Assembly: GCA_002633005.1 (NCBI GenBank)
Contig: NMRA01000206.1
Location: 269,250-333,249 of the forward strand
DNA: 64,000 nt
Direction of reading: 5' to 3'
Origin: Phoronis australis
Taxonomy: Eukaryota; Phoronida; Phoronidae
The translations under genes and the position numbers were made by a program. Position 1 is the first letter of the stretch, and the number at the start of each line of letters is the position of its first letter. Positions 10,301 through 19,075 of the stretch are shown in pieces. The notes under the pieces were generated by a model. The model did no database searches. It was not told where the DNA came from and saw nothing but the letters and a program-made list of their open reading frames with translations.

Positions 10301-13300
10301 AATTTTCAGTTCCGAAAACTCGAGCAGTAGTGAGTCTGGACGTGCAGGGACCTGTCTGCGTATGCTCATAAAAGGAGTAAAATGCATAGTTACGCCAAGG
10401 CAGTAATCTTTAAATCATAGAGGCATTAGAGTATAACTTTTACTAACTTTGTGTTTGGCGTAATCGGTGGAGTCAGTGGAGTTGAGAGCGATAGAGAAAG
10501 ACCAAGTCTAAAGCGACTAATAATTATTGTTATTAATTTCAATTGTAGCCATAGAATTTTATTCGACTTTATCTCAAACGTGACGTCATCCCAAACATGA
10601 GAATACGAGTTTGTGCCCACTGACGTCAATAGTGGAACGGATCATCCATTTGCAGAATTTTTTTCTTCATGCTCAATCTGTGAATACAAGTACAGCGCGA
10701 TTAGTGCAGTATGTGTTGAAAAAGCTTTACTGTTTACCTCCTTTACGTCATCTCAGCTACAGCCATAGCATGCAAGTACAACTTAGAGACAATTGGAGGT
10801 GTAACATTATAACCAGTAATTTGACTTTCGTTTTGCAATTATGCCGGATTGTTTTCACACGTAGGTGTAGAGTAGTTGATTCATTGCATCAAGTGATCCC
10901 TGAGGTTCATGCTAAACAGATGTGCTTACTGCAGGCACATGCTTGACTAGCAAACAAGTGGAGGCGTTGAACGCAATGGGTGATGAGACGGCGGTCATGA
11001 AGAGTGAAGCGTCCAACGTTCAAATCGCGTGCCACTGTAAAGAGGGGTACACAGGTAAGACAGTAGTGCAGATTCGTAGTGACATCTACCGGACAATTCA
11101 TCCAAACACCTCAAAGCACGAACTTTACGTGAAAGTACTGACCCTTCCTCACCTTTGAACAAGAAGTGAACCCTGCACATGTGCTCAAAAAGTGACCCCA
11201 CTTAGCTGCACATTCTGCTTGGACTGTTTCAAGGATTTTATTGGAAAACAAACGCGTAGCAATTGGTCAGGATGAAGTTCTAAGCTTATGCTAAGCTGTC
11301 TGTTTCATGAAAAGTAACTAAACGTAGGATAGAAATTTGGTTACAGTTAAACTCCACAAAGTTTATGAAAAATATTTACATTTCACTTGAGCAAAATCTC
11401 TAAAAATATACAGATATCTGACAATTACTGGGATAATTTCTATGAATAATTTCTAAACTGCGGAGTGGGGGTGTATTAAAGTAAGATCAAATTTCTGTCT
11501 TAGTGGTGAGTCACTTTCATGAAAAAGACCCTGGACAATAAATAATAAAAACATCACTATTATTAGTACGATGTCGCAGACATAGACCAACCAGAATATT
11601 GCCTTTGCTACGTTGGTTAACGTCATGACCTGGGTTCAATCTTATCTCGTTCTGTCGGGCCATGGTACGAGGCTACACAGCCTACTCGCCGTGGCACTAT
11701 TAACCCGGCTCTGCAGCGCTAACTGCTCCATTCCGGTTTGCTCGATGCAGGCAAGTGGTGCGAGGACACGATCAAGTACTGTGACTCGTCGCCGTGCCAA
11801 AACGGCGGTACTTGTAACGAGTTGTCCGCCCTGCAGCAACTGATGGACAAGAACGTGCCATACCACTGTCACTGCCAGCCAGGTTTCACCGGCGACAGCT
11901 GTGAGAAGCACGGCCGGTGCGACACCAACCCGTGCCAGAATGACGGCGTGTGCGAGGTAAAGATTGGCAAGTTGAATCAAGTTGTCTTCTGAGTTAGGTT
12001 AGGACCAGTAGCGGGAACATTGCCAGTATAATTAAAATGTTATGAAATTTAAAAATGCTGTTTCGATATTAGTAACGTTAACTTATTCCTTCAATGATCA
12101 GCAAAAGTCAAAGTTTTGAAAACGGGCGCCTCGGGCTATGCATCTATTTTCCTTTTTGAAATTGGGTGTTGTATCAGTTATCTCTCAATGCATCTGTTGG
12201 AAGGGCTTGACGACGCGAGCAATTACGCCCAGAGATTACTATTTTCATCTGCCTTCGTTATATTTTAAAAACCTTTCATTTTATACCGATATATGTTGTC
12301 CTAACAAATGCCCAACTTGCTTTGGCGTTTTTGTCTTTTGAAAGAATTAGCTTGTAACGCACCTTATGTCGTCGGGACATATGTCGTTTCTTTTTCAGGA
12401 CACTGAACGTGGATTCCGTTGCACGTGCACCCAGAGTTGGCGAGGAAGTCAGTGTGAAATCAGAACGGGCACGTGTAACGACAACCCGTGCACGGCCGAC
12501 ATGGTCTGTGAGAACGATGTGGAGAACCACGGCTTCACCTGTGTCCGTAAGTGCAACGACTCCACGTGTCAATGACAGCCGTTAGTACGAACAATAGTAT
12601 GTGCGGAGGGCTAGGCCCATAAGGGTAAAGCATTAGTGTAGGAATGACAGCAGCAGCACTTAATCACTCGACTGAAATTCATATTAGTGTACTTCAAGTG
12701 TGGAGGTTGCTGGGCACTAACCAAAATAAACAATCTCCAGCTTCCCCAGACCATTTCTTTCCATGAAGGGGTTATTTTCATAAGAACACACTCTTCCCAT
12801 CAAATGAGCTTATTGACAACCAAGTCCTTCCGTTCGAACGACTTGTTTCTTGTTCCTTTGAAGGTTTGTCCTTTCAATTTCTGGGCCCACCCTTTCCATC
12901 AGAGGTCCGTGCTTCCAAGTGCGTGACCAAACCCAAAGTAGTGTAATTCAAATGCCAGTGTTCTGATACCGAATAGCGTTGGACTACATTGGAACTTGAT
13001 TGTCTCTAAAAATGCACGCGTCAACTAGATGTATACAATCGCTGTTACAGCTAGAAAGGGTACATTCGCCGAGGAGGAGGTGTTCACTGGCAAGGGCGGC
13101 AAACTGCCGGCCACGGTCCGGCCTGCGGGCACAGGTATGTCCTCGACGGAGGTATTTCTACTTGTCACCTGCATCCTACTCTTCTTGGGCATGTTGGCCC
13201 TGATCACCTCACTACTGCTCAAGTAAGTCGTGCTACTATATATCAGACAGCCCACCACAGTTCATTCCCCCCTCCGAGTCTAAGGCTGGCTTGTTTCAAC

Positions 13301-15475
13301 GGATTGAAAAATGGCGGTCTGGAGCACTGCTGACAGCCTAAGTGGCTTACTGTCGTCAACGATACCATCTTTGTGCCAACTGAGCAGTCGCTAACATGTA
13401 AATGAGATGGTCTTGCTGCGCACGGTAGTGTTGCTCCAAGGCAGGTTATACAAGACGACTAGAGTACACTACGTGTTCGTGATGGGCTTCACTGGTTCCT
13501 CGTTCAATACTAGAGTTGTCGGTTTACTAGCACAACTCATGTTAAAACAAATCCACAGTGGTTGCCGCAATTTTCACGGAAGTCACAATATGCGGTCGTT
13601 CTTGGCCGGCAGAAGCAGCCAGGCGGCTCTGTCATGTAGGGAGAAAATTTTACGTACTGTGTTTTCCCATTTTTACTTCTAATTCCCTAGCATAAAGTAC
13701 ATTACGAGTTCCACTTTCAATGAGAATCGTGTATTGATATTGTTGCATGCATGTACCAGTGTGTTTGAATTGAGCAAGCTATAACATGTTGTTTTTGCTA
13801 TAATTCATAAGTTCGAAACTGTCACTAGTACCAATAACTGAATCCGCCTCAATTGATTTTTAGAAAGTATGACTTCTTCGACAAGTTCAAGGTAAGTTTT
13901 ACCGGGACTGAATTTGTACTCATTACCAACTGTTTCTAGGTCACTTAATATAAACGGCTACTGTTGTTTTTCTGTTCATATGGTCCGAGCGGAAATCACC
14001 TACCAGGTCAGGGTGCGTGTTTTTCGGGCTGGTTAGCTGTTTTGAAGGTACGGGAGTTTGTTTTCGACTCCGGAATATCTTTTTCACCAGGAGAGAGACA
14101 TAATTATTGATTATACATTGGCTCTTGTTTTAAAGACTAATTTGTAGTATTCCCAGAATTGAGGGGAATGACGGTTCTGTTCGCAGTTTTAATAGCTGAC
14201 AGTTTATTCGGGTCACCATGCATACATGAACTCGCTAAAAACTTCTGCTACCAGTTGGGTACAACTCATGCGACTGCGCTAGCCATAGTCAGGGCTGTGT
14301 GAACAAGCTGCATGTAACAGTCAAACCTCGTTTTGTCAATGGAATGTTAACCATGGAATGTTAAGAATGGTCTATTCAACCTGATCCACTGAGCCCATAG
14401 CAGATTGATAAGAAACTTAGGGTGGTAATTCTTCAAGAAGTGCAATCTTCGACCCGTGTGTATCTATAGACGTCTATACAATGTGCAATGTGTCGCGCAT
14501 CTCTTGTATTTGATAGAGCAAGCCTCCACCGCACAGTCCTCCGGCCTTCAACCAACCTGCTCTGATGGCGGACGATGACTATCTCGACTTCATCCCCCTG
14601 ATACAACCAGACGCGCCCGGCCAGCCACCCGGCAGCAAACAATCGGACCACATTTACGAGGAGATCCCTGAAGGAATCTACGAATCGCCATACGCCCAGA
14701 ACCCTGACGACGACTATGAGGAGATAGGCATGCCCCAACAACCACTGTACGATAACGCGATGTCGCTGTACGAGGCCTCTCCGCCGCAAGACTTCCTGGA
14801 GATGCCGCAACCGCCGCCACCCGAGGACAGTGCGGATGAAAGCGCGTGAATAACACAATAATACTCAGATTTTTATAGGAATTTACAAAAATATTTATTT
14901 TCTGAGAAAGGGAACTTTGAGCTCAAAACAAAATGTCCTCCGTTGTACTTTATGAAGAATTACCACACTACGCAGGCCTAGGTTTCGAAACTAGTCTTTG
15001 CCAGACTCCTTTCTACGTTAAAACTTGTTCCGCTACATACATAAAGTTGTCAGACTAGTGACAGTAACTAGTACCCTGTTCCCTTTCTCAGAAATATAGA
15101 AAGCCGAGACAAGGTTCACTAGAAGAGGCACAAGAGTTGGAGGCCCTATGTGGCAAACAATTGGCCAATGCAGACTTTCTTTACTTGGCGCCAGGGCCTA
15201 TGAGGAGGCATCGTTCGAGGTCTCTTGTCAACTTCAATGTCCAAGAGCGCGACGACGACGAGTACCCGTGGAAGGTGAGCTCTCTGCCGTCTGCGCTCAA
15301 GGTAAAACAGCCACAAGCCACGTCTCAAGTTTGGAGAGCGTTGTCTGGAAGTGGCGTCAGTGGCCATAAATCGGAAGAATCGCAGCGTGCAGACTTCGAG
15401 GATAGCAAGGAGGAATGCGCTTACTACGTTGTCAAGGAGATGCTGAATAGCTTGAGAAGAGATACCAAAGTATAA
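6416..15475 (+). CDS. Single-pass membrane protein with ten EGF repeats and tyrosine-rich tail (gene span)
   Basis: Nine exons can be joined with matching phases: 6416-7379, 10043-10272, 10935-11054, 11751-11956, 12399-12546, 13051-13222, 13864-13891, then either 14517-14849 or 15101-15475. With the first tail this gives about 730 residues, lacking only the start. The order is signal peptide (FIALLLLSVALL, cleavage likely near ASA-ER), a linker, ten complete EGF repeats and a partial eleventh, a membrane helix (FLLVTCILLFLGMLALI) and a tail. The EGF cysteine spacing with NGGTC and GYTG motifs is of the Notch/Delta type, but there is no DSL, LNR or laminin domain, so I give it no family name. 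It is probably a cell-surface adhesion or signalling receptor. The first exon is missing from this model. Confidence 0.8.
7380..10042 (+). other. Intron of the EGF-repeat gene, with a repeat element
   Basis: This 2.66 kb intron interrupts EGF6. It holds an AAAGAGGC-ended element (8323-9179), an inverted fragment of the same family near 8014-8125, and a small CCCTAGG hairpin around 7596-7658. No coding sequence is seen. Confidence 0.7.
8323..9179. mobile_element. Inverted-repeat element with TTAAAGAGGC ends (copy 1)
   Basis: The termini TTAAAGAGGCATGGAAC and GTTCCAGGCCTCTTTAA are a 17 bp inverted repeat with one mismatch. The interior shares long stretches (CACCACAGAGTTTCTAATCT, ACAGATGACTGACAAGATGG) with the element at 55845-56569. 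No transposase is encoded, so it is a non-autonomous DNA element. Confidence 0.65.
10043..10272 (+). CDS. EGF-repeat gene, exon with EGF 6 (end), 7, 8 (start)
   Basis: The acceptor is CTTTCAG and the donor GGAG|GTGAGA. It completes EGF6 with CICIVGFHGSMC, encodes EGF7 (CKHQGTC ... CHCTVGYTGEHC) and opens EGF8 with CASNPCLNGG. The phases match both neighbours. Confidence 0.88.
10935..11054 (+). CDS. EGF-repeat gene, exon with the middle of EGF 8
   Basis: The acceptor is TACTGCAG and the donor ACAG|GTAAGA. It joins to give NGGTC, then an unusually long loop of about 30 residues with no cysteine, then ACHCKEGYTG. The long insertion between the third and fourth cysteines distinguishes EGF8 from the other repeats. 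Confidence 0.82.
11751..11956 (+). CDS. EGF-repeat gene, exon with EGF 8 (end), 9, 10 (start)
   Basis: The acceptor is CGATGCAG and the donor GAG|GTAAAG in phase 0. It supplies the last cysteine of EGF8 (KWCEDT), all of EGF9 (CQNGGTC to FTGDSC) and the opening of EGF10 (CDTNPCQNDGVCE). Confidence 0.87.
12399..12546 (+). CDS. EGF-repeat gene, exon with EGF 10 (end) and partial EGF 11
   Basis: The acceptor is CTTTTTCAG and the donor GTCC|GTAAGT. It finishes EGF10 (CTCTQSWRGSQC) and encodes CNDNPCTADMVC and FTCV of an eleventh repeat. The last two cysteines of that repeat are not found in the next exon, so EGF11 is truncated or a small exon has been missed. Confidence 0.85.
13051..13222 (+). 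CDS. EGF-repeat gene, juxtamembrane and transmembrane exon
   Basis: The acceptor is CTGTTACAG and the donor CTCAA|GTAAGT. A short cysteine-free stalk (PRKGTFAEEEVF ... ATVRPAGTG) is followed by a hydrophobic helix of about 22 residues (FLLVTCILLFLGMLALITSL) and a lysine-rich stop-transfer. This fixes the extracellular side as the EGF region. Confidence 0.87.
13223..13863 (+). other. Intron of the EGF-repeat gene
   Basis: This 641 bp intron separates the membrane exon from the 28 nt exon. I see no coding sequence or clear repeat. Confidence 0.6.
13864..13891 (+). CDS. EGF-repeat gene, 28 nt microexon
   Basis: Flanked by TGATTTTTAG and AAG|GTAAGT, it encodes KKYDFFDKFK across the junction. 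It begins one base into a codon and ends in phase 0, exactly what the membrane exon and both downstream tail exons require. Inclusion is therefore well supported despite its size. Confidence 0.75.
14517..14849 (+). CDS. EGF-repeat gene, terminal exon A: acidic, tyrosine- and proline-rich tail
   Basis: The acceptor TTTGATAG (or GAGCAAG six bases later, same frame) opens 110 codons ending at TGA. The tail starts with a proline patch (PPPHSPPAF), then MADDDYLDFIPL, IYEEIPEGIYESPY, DDDYEEIGMP, PLYDNAMSLYEASPP and a final PPPPEDSADESA. YEEI is the classic Src-family SH2 ligand when phosphorylated, and YDN fits the Grb2 pYxN rule. I infer a phosphotyrosine docking tail. The polyproline segments could bind SH3 or WW domains. 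Confidence 0.78.
   Translation, partial: SKPPPHSPPAFNQPALMADDDYLDFIPLIQPDAPGQPPGSKQSDHIYEEIPEGIYESPYAQNPDDDYEEIGMPQQPLYDNAMSLYEASPPQDFLEMPQPPPPEDSADESA
15101..15475 (+). CDS. EGF-repeat gene, candidate alternative terminal exon B
   Basis: An open frame of 124 codons starts directly after AATATAG and ends at TAA. It opens KPRQGSLEEAQELEALCGKQ, later has a basic RRHRSRSLVNFN stretch and ends KEMLNSLRRDTKV. Its phase-0 start matches the end of the microexon, so it could replace exon A and give a second, YEEI-free tail. A stronger-looking acceptor ten bases upstream would bring in an in-frame TAG. It could also be an exon of an unseen gene or a chance open frame. Confidence 0.45.
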   Translation, partial: KPRQGSLEEAQELEALCGKQLANADFLYLAPGPMRRHRSRSLVNFNVQERDDDEYPWKVSSLPSALKVKQPQATSQVWRALSGSGVSGHKSEESQRADFEDSKEECAYYVVKEMLNSLRRDTKV

Positions 15476-15931
15476 CATTAGGTTATTGTCAAAGAACATC
15501 AGCACCAAATTTGGAGGTCTTGCTACAGACTCAATATGGACTTGGAGCCCCAGGGACGTACATGTTATGGACGACGTAACCAGGGTGGTCAGATTTTGAT
15601 GTCATTTTTGTCCCCCAATTCTGTGACTTAGACCTTCGAACCGATAAACTTTTGAAGTTTGGCAAAAATACGTGTATATAGCCCTAGGGTTGGTAGAAAA
15701 ACGGATTGTCTTCCCTGCCGCGGGCACCAACATTTCTGCTCCTAAGTATCGGCTACTTGTGATCAGATTCGCTCATTCTCTTACCAACAGCAATTATCCG
15801 GCTTTGCAATTTAAAGTTTCCGTCAGTTTGCAAGCAATATGTTTCGAGCTGAGTAGAAAATATTCTGTAGGAAGGGGACTACCATGGCTTTAATTGCAGT
15901 GTGAAACGCTATATTCAGTGATTTAGGTATG

Positions 15932-16155
15932 CCAGGGCTTGGAATGACAGAAGAGGAAAATTTTCCAGGTGATGTATCGTTTCACAAATAAATAGAATTA
16001 GAAATTCTTTTAGTGTAGTGAAATAAACGTTGTGCATAAATAAAGTCAAAGTAACGATAAAAAGAGACAAAAACTGGTAAAACTGTAATCAAATAAGAGG
16101 AAATCGAAACCAAAAAGAGGAAATGCTCTTAAAAGAAGAAAATTCCAAGCCCTGG
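15932..16155. mobile_element. Small inverted-repeat element with CCAGGGCTTGGAAT ends
   Basis: CCAGGGCTTGGAATGA at the left is mirrored by ATTCCAAGCCCTGG at the right. The AT- and A-rich interior contains AGAGGAAA and AAAGAGACAAAAACTGG motifs. Related sequence recurs at about 16462-16600 and 46815-47005. Confidence 0.5.
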
Positions 16156-16461
16156 TGTACGGCGACAAGTGCGACGCCCATGCAAATTTAGACAATTTGA
16201 GTGCTTAACTGAGGGATCAAGTTAATTAAAATATCCATGTTCGGCTTAACGCTCACTCTCAAAATCTCTTAAACTCTCGTATGCGGCTATCCACGCTAAC
16301 TCCCTGCTTCCAAGATCAAGACGTCTTCGAAGGTCCCCACATCGTAAACTTGGCCCCCTCCCACGTAAAATTAAACTTCCAAAACGCACCTACCTACTTT
16401 AATACCTTCTATGCCGCTTTGTTTATTTCCTCCCCGTGAATCTTAAGTAAGCGTAGTTCAC

Positions 16462-16600
16462 GGCTTGGAACCACTAATGACCAAAAACAGGAAACATTTC
16501 CGGGTGTCGTTCCTCAAATAAATAGGCTCATGTGATTGAAATATTTGTGGTTGAAATCAAAACTGGCAAACAAAGACCAAAGAGAGGAAAATTCCAAGCC
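16462..16600. repeat. Second copy of the GGCTTGGAA-ended repeat
   Basis: It begins GGCTTGGAACCAC and ends AGAGGAAAATTCCAAGCC, with the same interior words (CAAATAAATAG, CTGGCAAACAAAGACCAAAG) as the copy 300 bp upstream but internally shortened. Confidence 0.45.
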
Positions 16601-17744
16601 TCGGTAGGTCCATGACCGATCAGACAAGGACTACCCCCCCCCCCCCTTTAAACTTTTAAGAGTCCGATCAGCCGATCGTCTTTGGTTTATTGAACACCCA
16701 TTTTGTGAGATTTGGATTAGATACTGGTGTCTAAATTTGTAGTTTGTAGGACTTTTGTATCCATCCATTTGAATAACACATTACCCGAGAACGAAATAGT
16801 ACAAGGGCTAGATTATTGATCACCCTGGTACAAGTTTCCCCAGACATTTCCGGCGGAGAAGTGATGTTGACATTGCCCTGCTGTACAGAATGGCTGATAC
16901 AGATTTCAACAAGGGTACTTAACCTTGCTTTTGTTCAAGTCTAGCGTTCTCACGAAGGTACAAGATACCTGTTACTCAACCCTTACTTACCGATTCTAAT
17001 GACCACAAGAAATCTGATTTGGCCAGATGTATGAGCCACAAAGTGCCCTCGCCCTGTCAAATGTGCCGTCTATATTGATATATTTAATATATGTTTTTAA
17101 CAAATGGGTCCATGTTTTATTGTAACACTTTCGTCACTGGCTCAATTTTATCAGAACACAAATATAGGCGTAAGCCACAAAACAGAATAATTGGTTCAAA
17201 CAGGTGCCTCACAGTTTAACAAAAAAGAAAGTTCCACATCTATTTCAACTAGCATCACTGTGGCGGTGGGGAACAAAATGTATGATATCCACAGATATTG
17301 GCGGGCTTTTTTTAAATATAGACATCTGGAAAAATTTGAAAATGCATTCCTTCATTTTCCAAAAAAATACACCAGAACCAATTATGTAGTTTCCTTGACT
17401 ATGCCATGGCTTTTGGGAGAAGTTACACCAACGCATTCATTTTCACCAAATTTTTGGATAAAAACAAATTGACATTTCTTTACAAATATTTCTCATTTCT
17501 CTCTAAACTACAGATATGGTCTCAACTTCTTCAGAAACTAATTGATTTATGGTCAGTGTCCGATTAACGAATGTAAACTTGACCGATCCAACAGCATAGT
17601 GGTGCACTTCAATAAAGTAGTAAGGACACTTTGAAAACAAAATTAAGTAGTGGTAAGAAATTCCATTTTAGAGTGAGATGTTTAAATTCAAGTCCAATGG
17701 TGCATTTATCAGAGTAGTAAGTACAGGTGAAACTAAATTAATTT

Positions 17745-18883
17745 GAGAAATGCAGAACACGTCTTTATTATGTATAAATATATATCTTAATGTTTATACA
17801 GATGAAAGATCAAATCATTATCATTATTATACATATCGACTAATCAATCTTTAACAACAACAATCACTAATTATCATCAAATTGCAAACAGATAATATAA
17901 TTCTAGAAAAAAGTGGATTTCTATTACAATTAAATTGAAACTAGCAAACAAGAATGTTCCGATGTGTATAGAACACGATAACAAAATCTGGAATAAATGA
18001 CTAGTAAAAAACAAATTTCTGGAATAAGTGAAATTCAAGCATTTGCAAATGAGGCCTAGTTTATTTAAGGTTTGACACACATCTTGTTCACCATAGTTAA
18101 CTGGAATGTTGTCAGTGCTGTAACATAATCAGTTGGAAATAATTGTGCATATACACAGTGATACACTTGTATGAACAAAACATGGACCTAATGAGGAAAA
18201 GCCTCATCATGCTAACTCGGTTGTTGTTCTACATACACAATGGGTGCACCAACTCGACTATCCATTCTTAAGCAGTGTGCATACTCACAAAAGCTTCCCT
18301 GAATACCCGTGATATAAAGATGCTGAGTTAAAGATCTAGGAATGTGGTCTAACTTCCAAACTCCAAATTGAAATTGTTTCAAACTATATTGTCCTGCTGT
18401 AACACAAACTCAAGATAACTTTCTCCAATTCTGTACGCAGATGAGTTTTTAGTCCAAGTTAACTTAGTGACCCCAATGATTCAAGCCACAAGTAAAAACT
18501 AAAGATCTTGAAATTACAAGTGCACACTAGGATGCTGGGATAAGACAGTCGTCCAGGTGGATAATACCGTAATAGAGCACAGAATTACAGACACTTACCT
18601 TGAGTTCAGTTCATATTGGTGCAGAAAAGAAAATGTCAAAAATAGTTCCGAGAACAAAGATAAGACCCCAGGACTGCATTGCATAAAACTCCAGTGTTTA
18701 TCAGCTGGATAAGTATGATAATTGCATAATGTAAAGTACATTGTTTAACAATAGCAAAATGGAATGTGACAATGCAGCGCTGCCGTTGCATTAATTTTAA
18801 TAGAACATCAAAAATATGCCACTGGTACAATTTAAACAACTAATGATACTGGTCTTTGGAAATGTTTTACACTTCATCCCGTC
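17745..18883 (-). other. Probable 3' UTR of the LRP2-like gene
   Basis: AT-rich sequence follows the stop codon on the minus strand. Candidate AATAAA signals (TTTATT on the + strand) lie at 18060-18065 and 17764-17769. No other gene features are visible. The true end cannot be decided from sequence. Confidence 0.4.
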
Positions 18884-19075
18884 TTAATCCGTGGATTCTG
18901 AATTGAGACTTTCAAACTGTATCTTGACTTCATCCACACCTGATGGCTGTTGGCTGCCATTCACAGCAGTGTTGTTATTTGCAGACTTGGAGGTACCAAG
19001 GGTTTCATAAAGTGGGTTGGAGAAATTAGTATGTAGGTCACTGTCGGGGAGGCCACTACTAGTGTCAAACGATGT
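18884..19075 (-). CDS. LRP2: LRP2-like, last exon: cytoplasmic tail with FxNPxY
   Basis: The acceptor is AATTTCAG in phase 0 and the stop TAA. It encodes [12 protein letters not shown], with FSNPLY at 19007-19024. This is the FxNPxY sorting signal bound by PTB adaptors such as Dab2 and ARH. The rest is serine- and asparagine-rich and ends SLNSESTD. No second NPxY is present, and the whole tail (about 100 residues) is shorter than vertebrate megalin's. Confidence 0.9.
   Translation of the reverse strand, partial: TSFDTSSGLPDSDLHTNFSNPLYETLGTSKSANNNTAVNGSQQPSGVDEVKIQFESLNSESTD

Larger units (their letters stand above)
15476..17744. other. Intergenic region between two convergent genes
   Basis: Apart from 3' sequence of the EGF-repeat gene it holds two copies of a GGCTTGGAAT-ended repeat. 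AATAAA occurs at 15987-15992 but lies inside one of those repeats. There is a 13-base C run near 16627. No further gene is supported; open frames near 17200 lack any recognisable feature. Confidence 0.5.

Noticed and set aside
10611-10946. 111-residue open frame between two EGF exons
   Set aside because: It is intronic, has no cysteine pattern or domain, and is not in a usable splice phase.
15087-15100. Acceptor CTTTCTCAG upstream of tail exon B
   Set aside because: Using it would place an in-frame TAG before the open frame; the AATATAG acceptor ten bases later keeps it open. This also lowers confidence in exon B.
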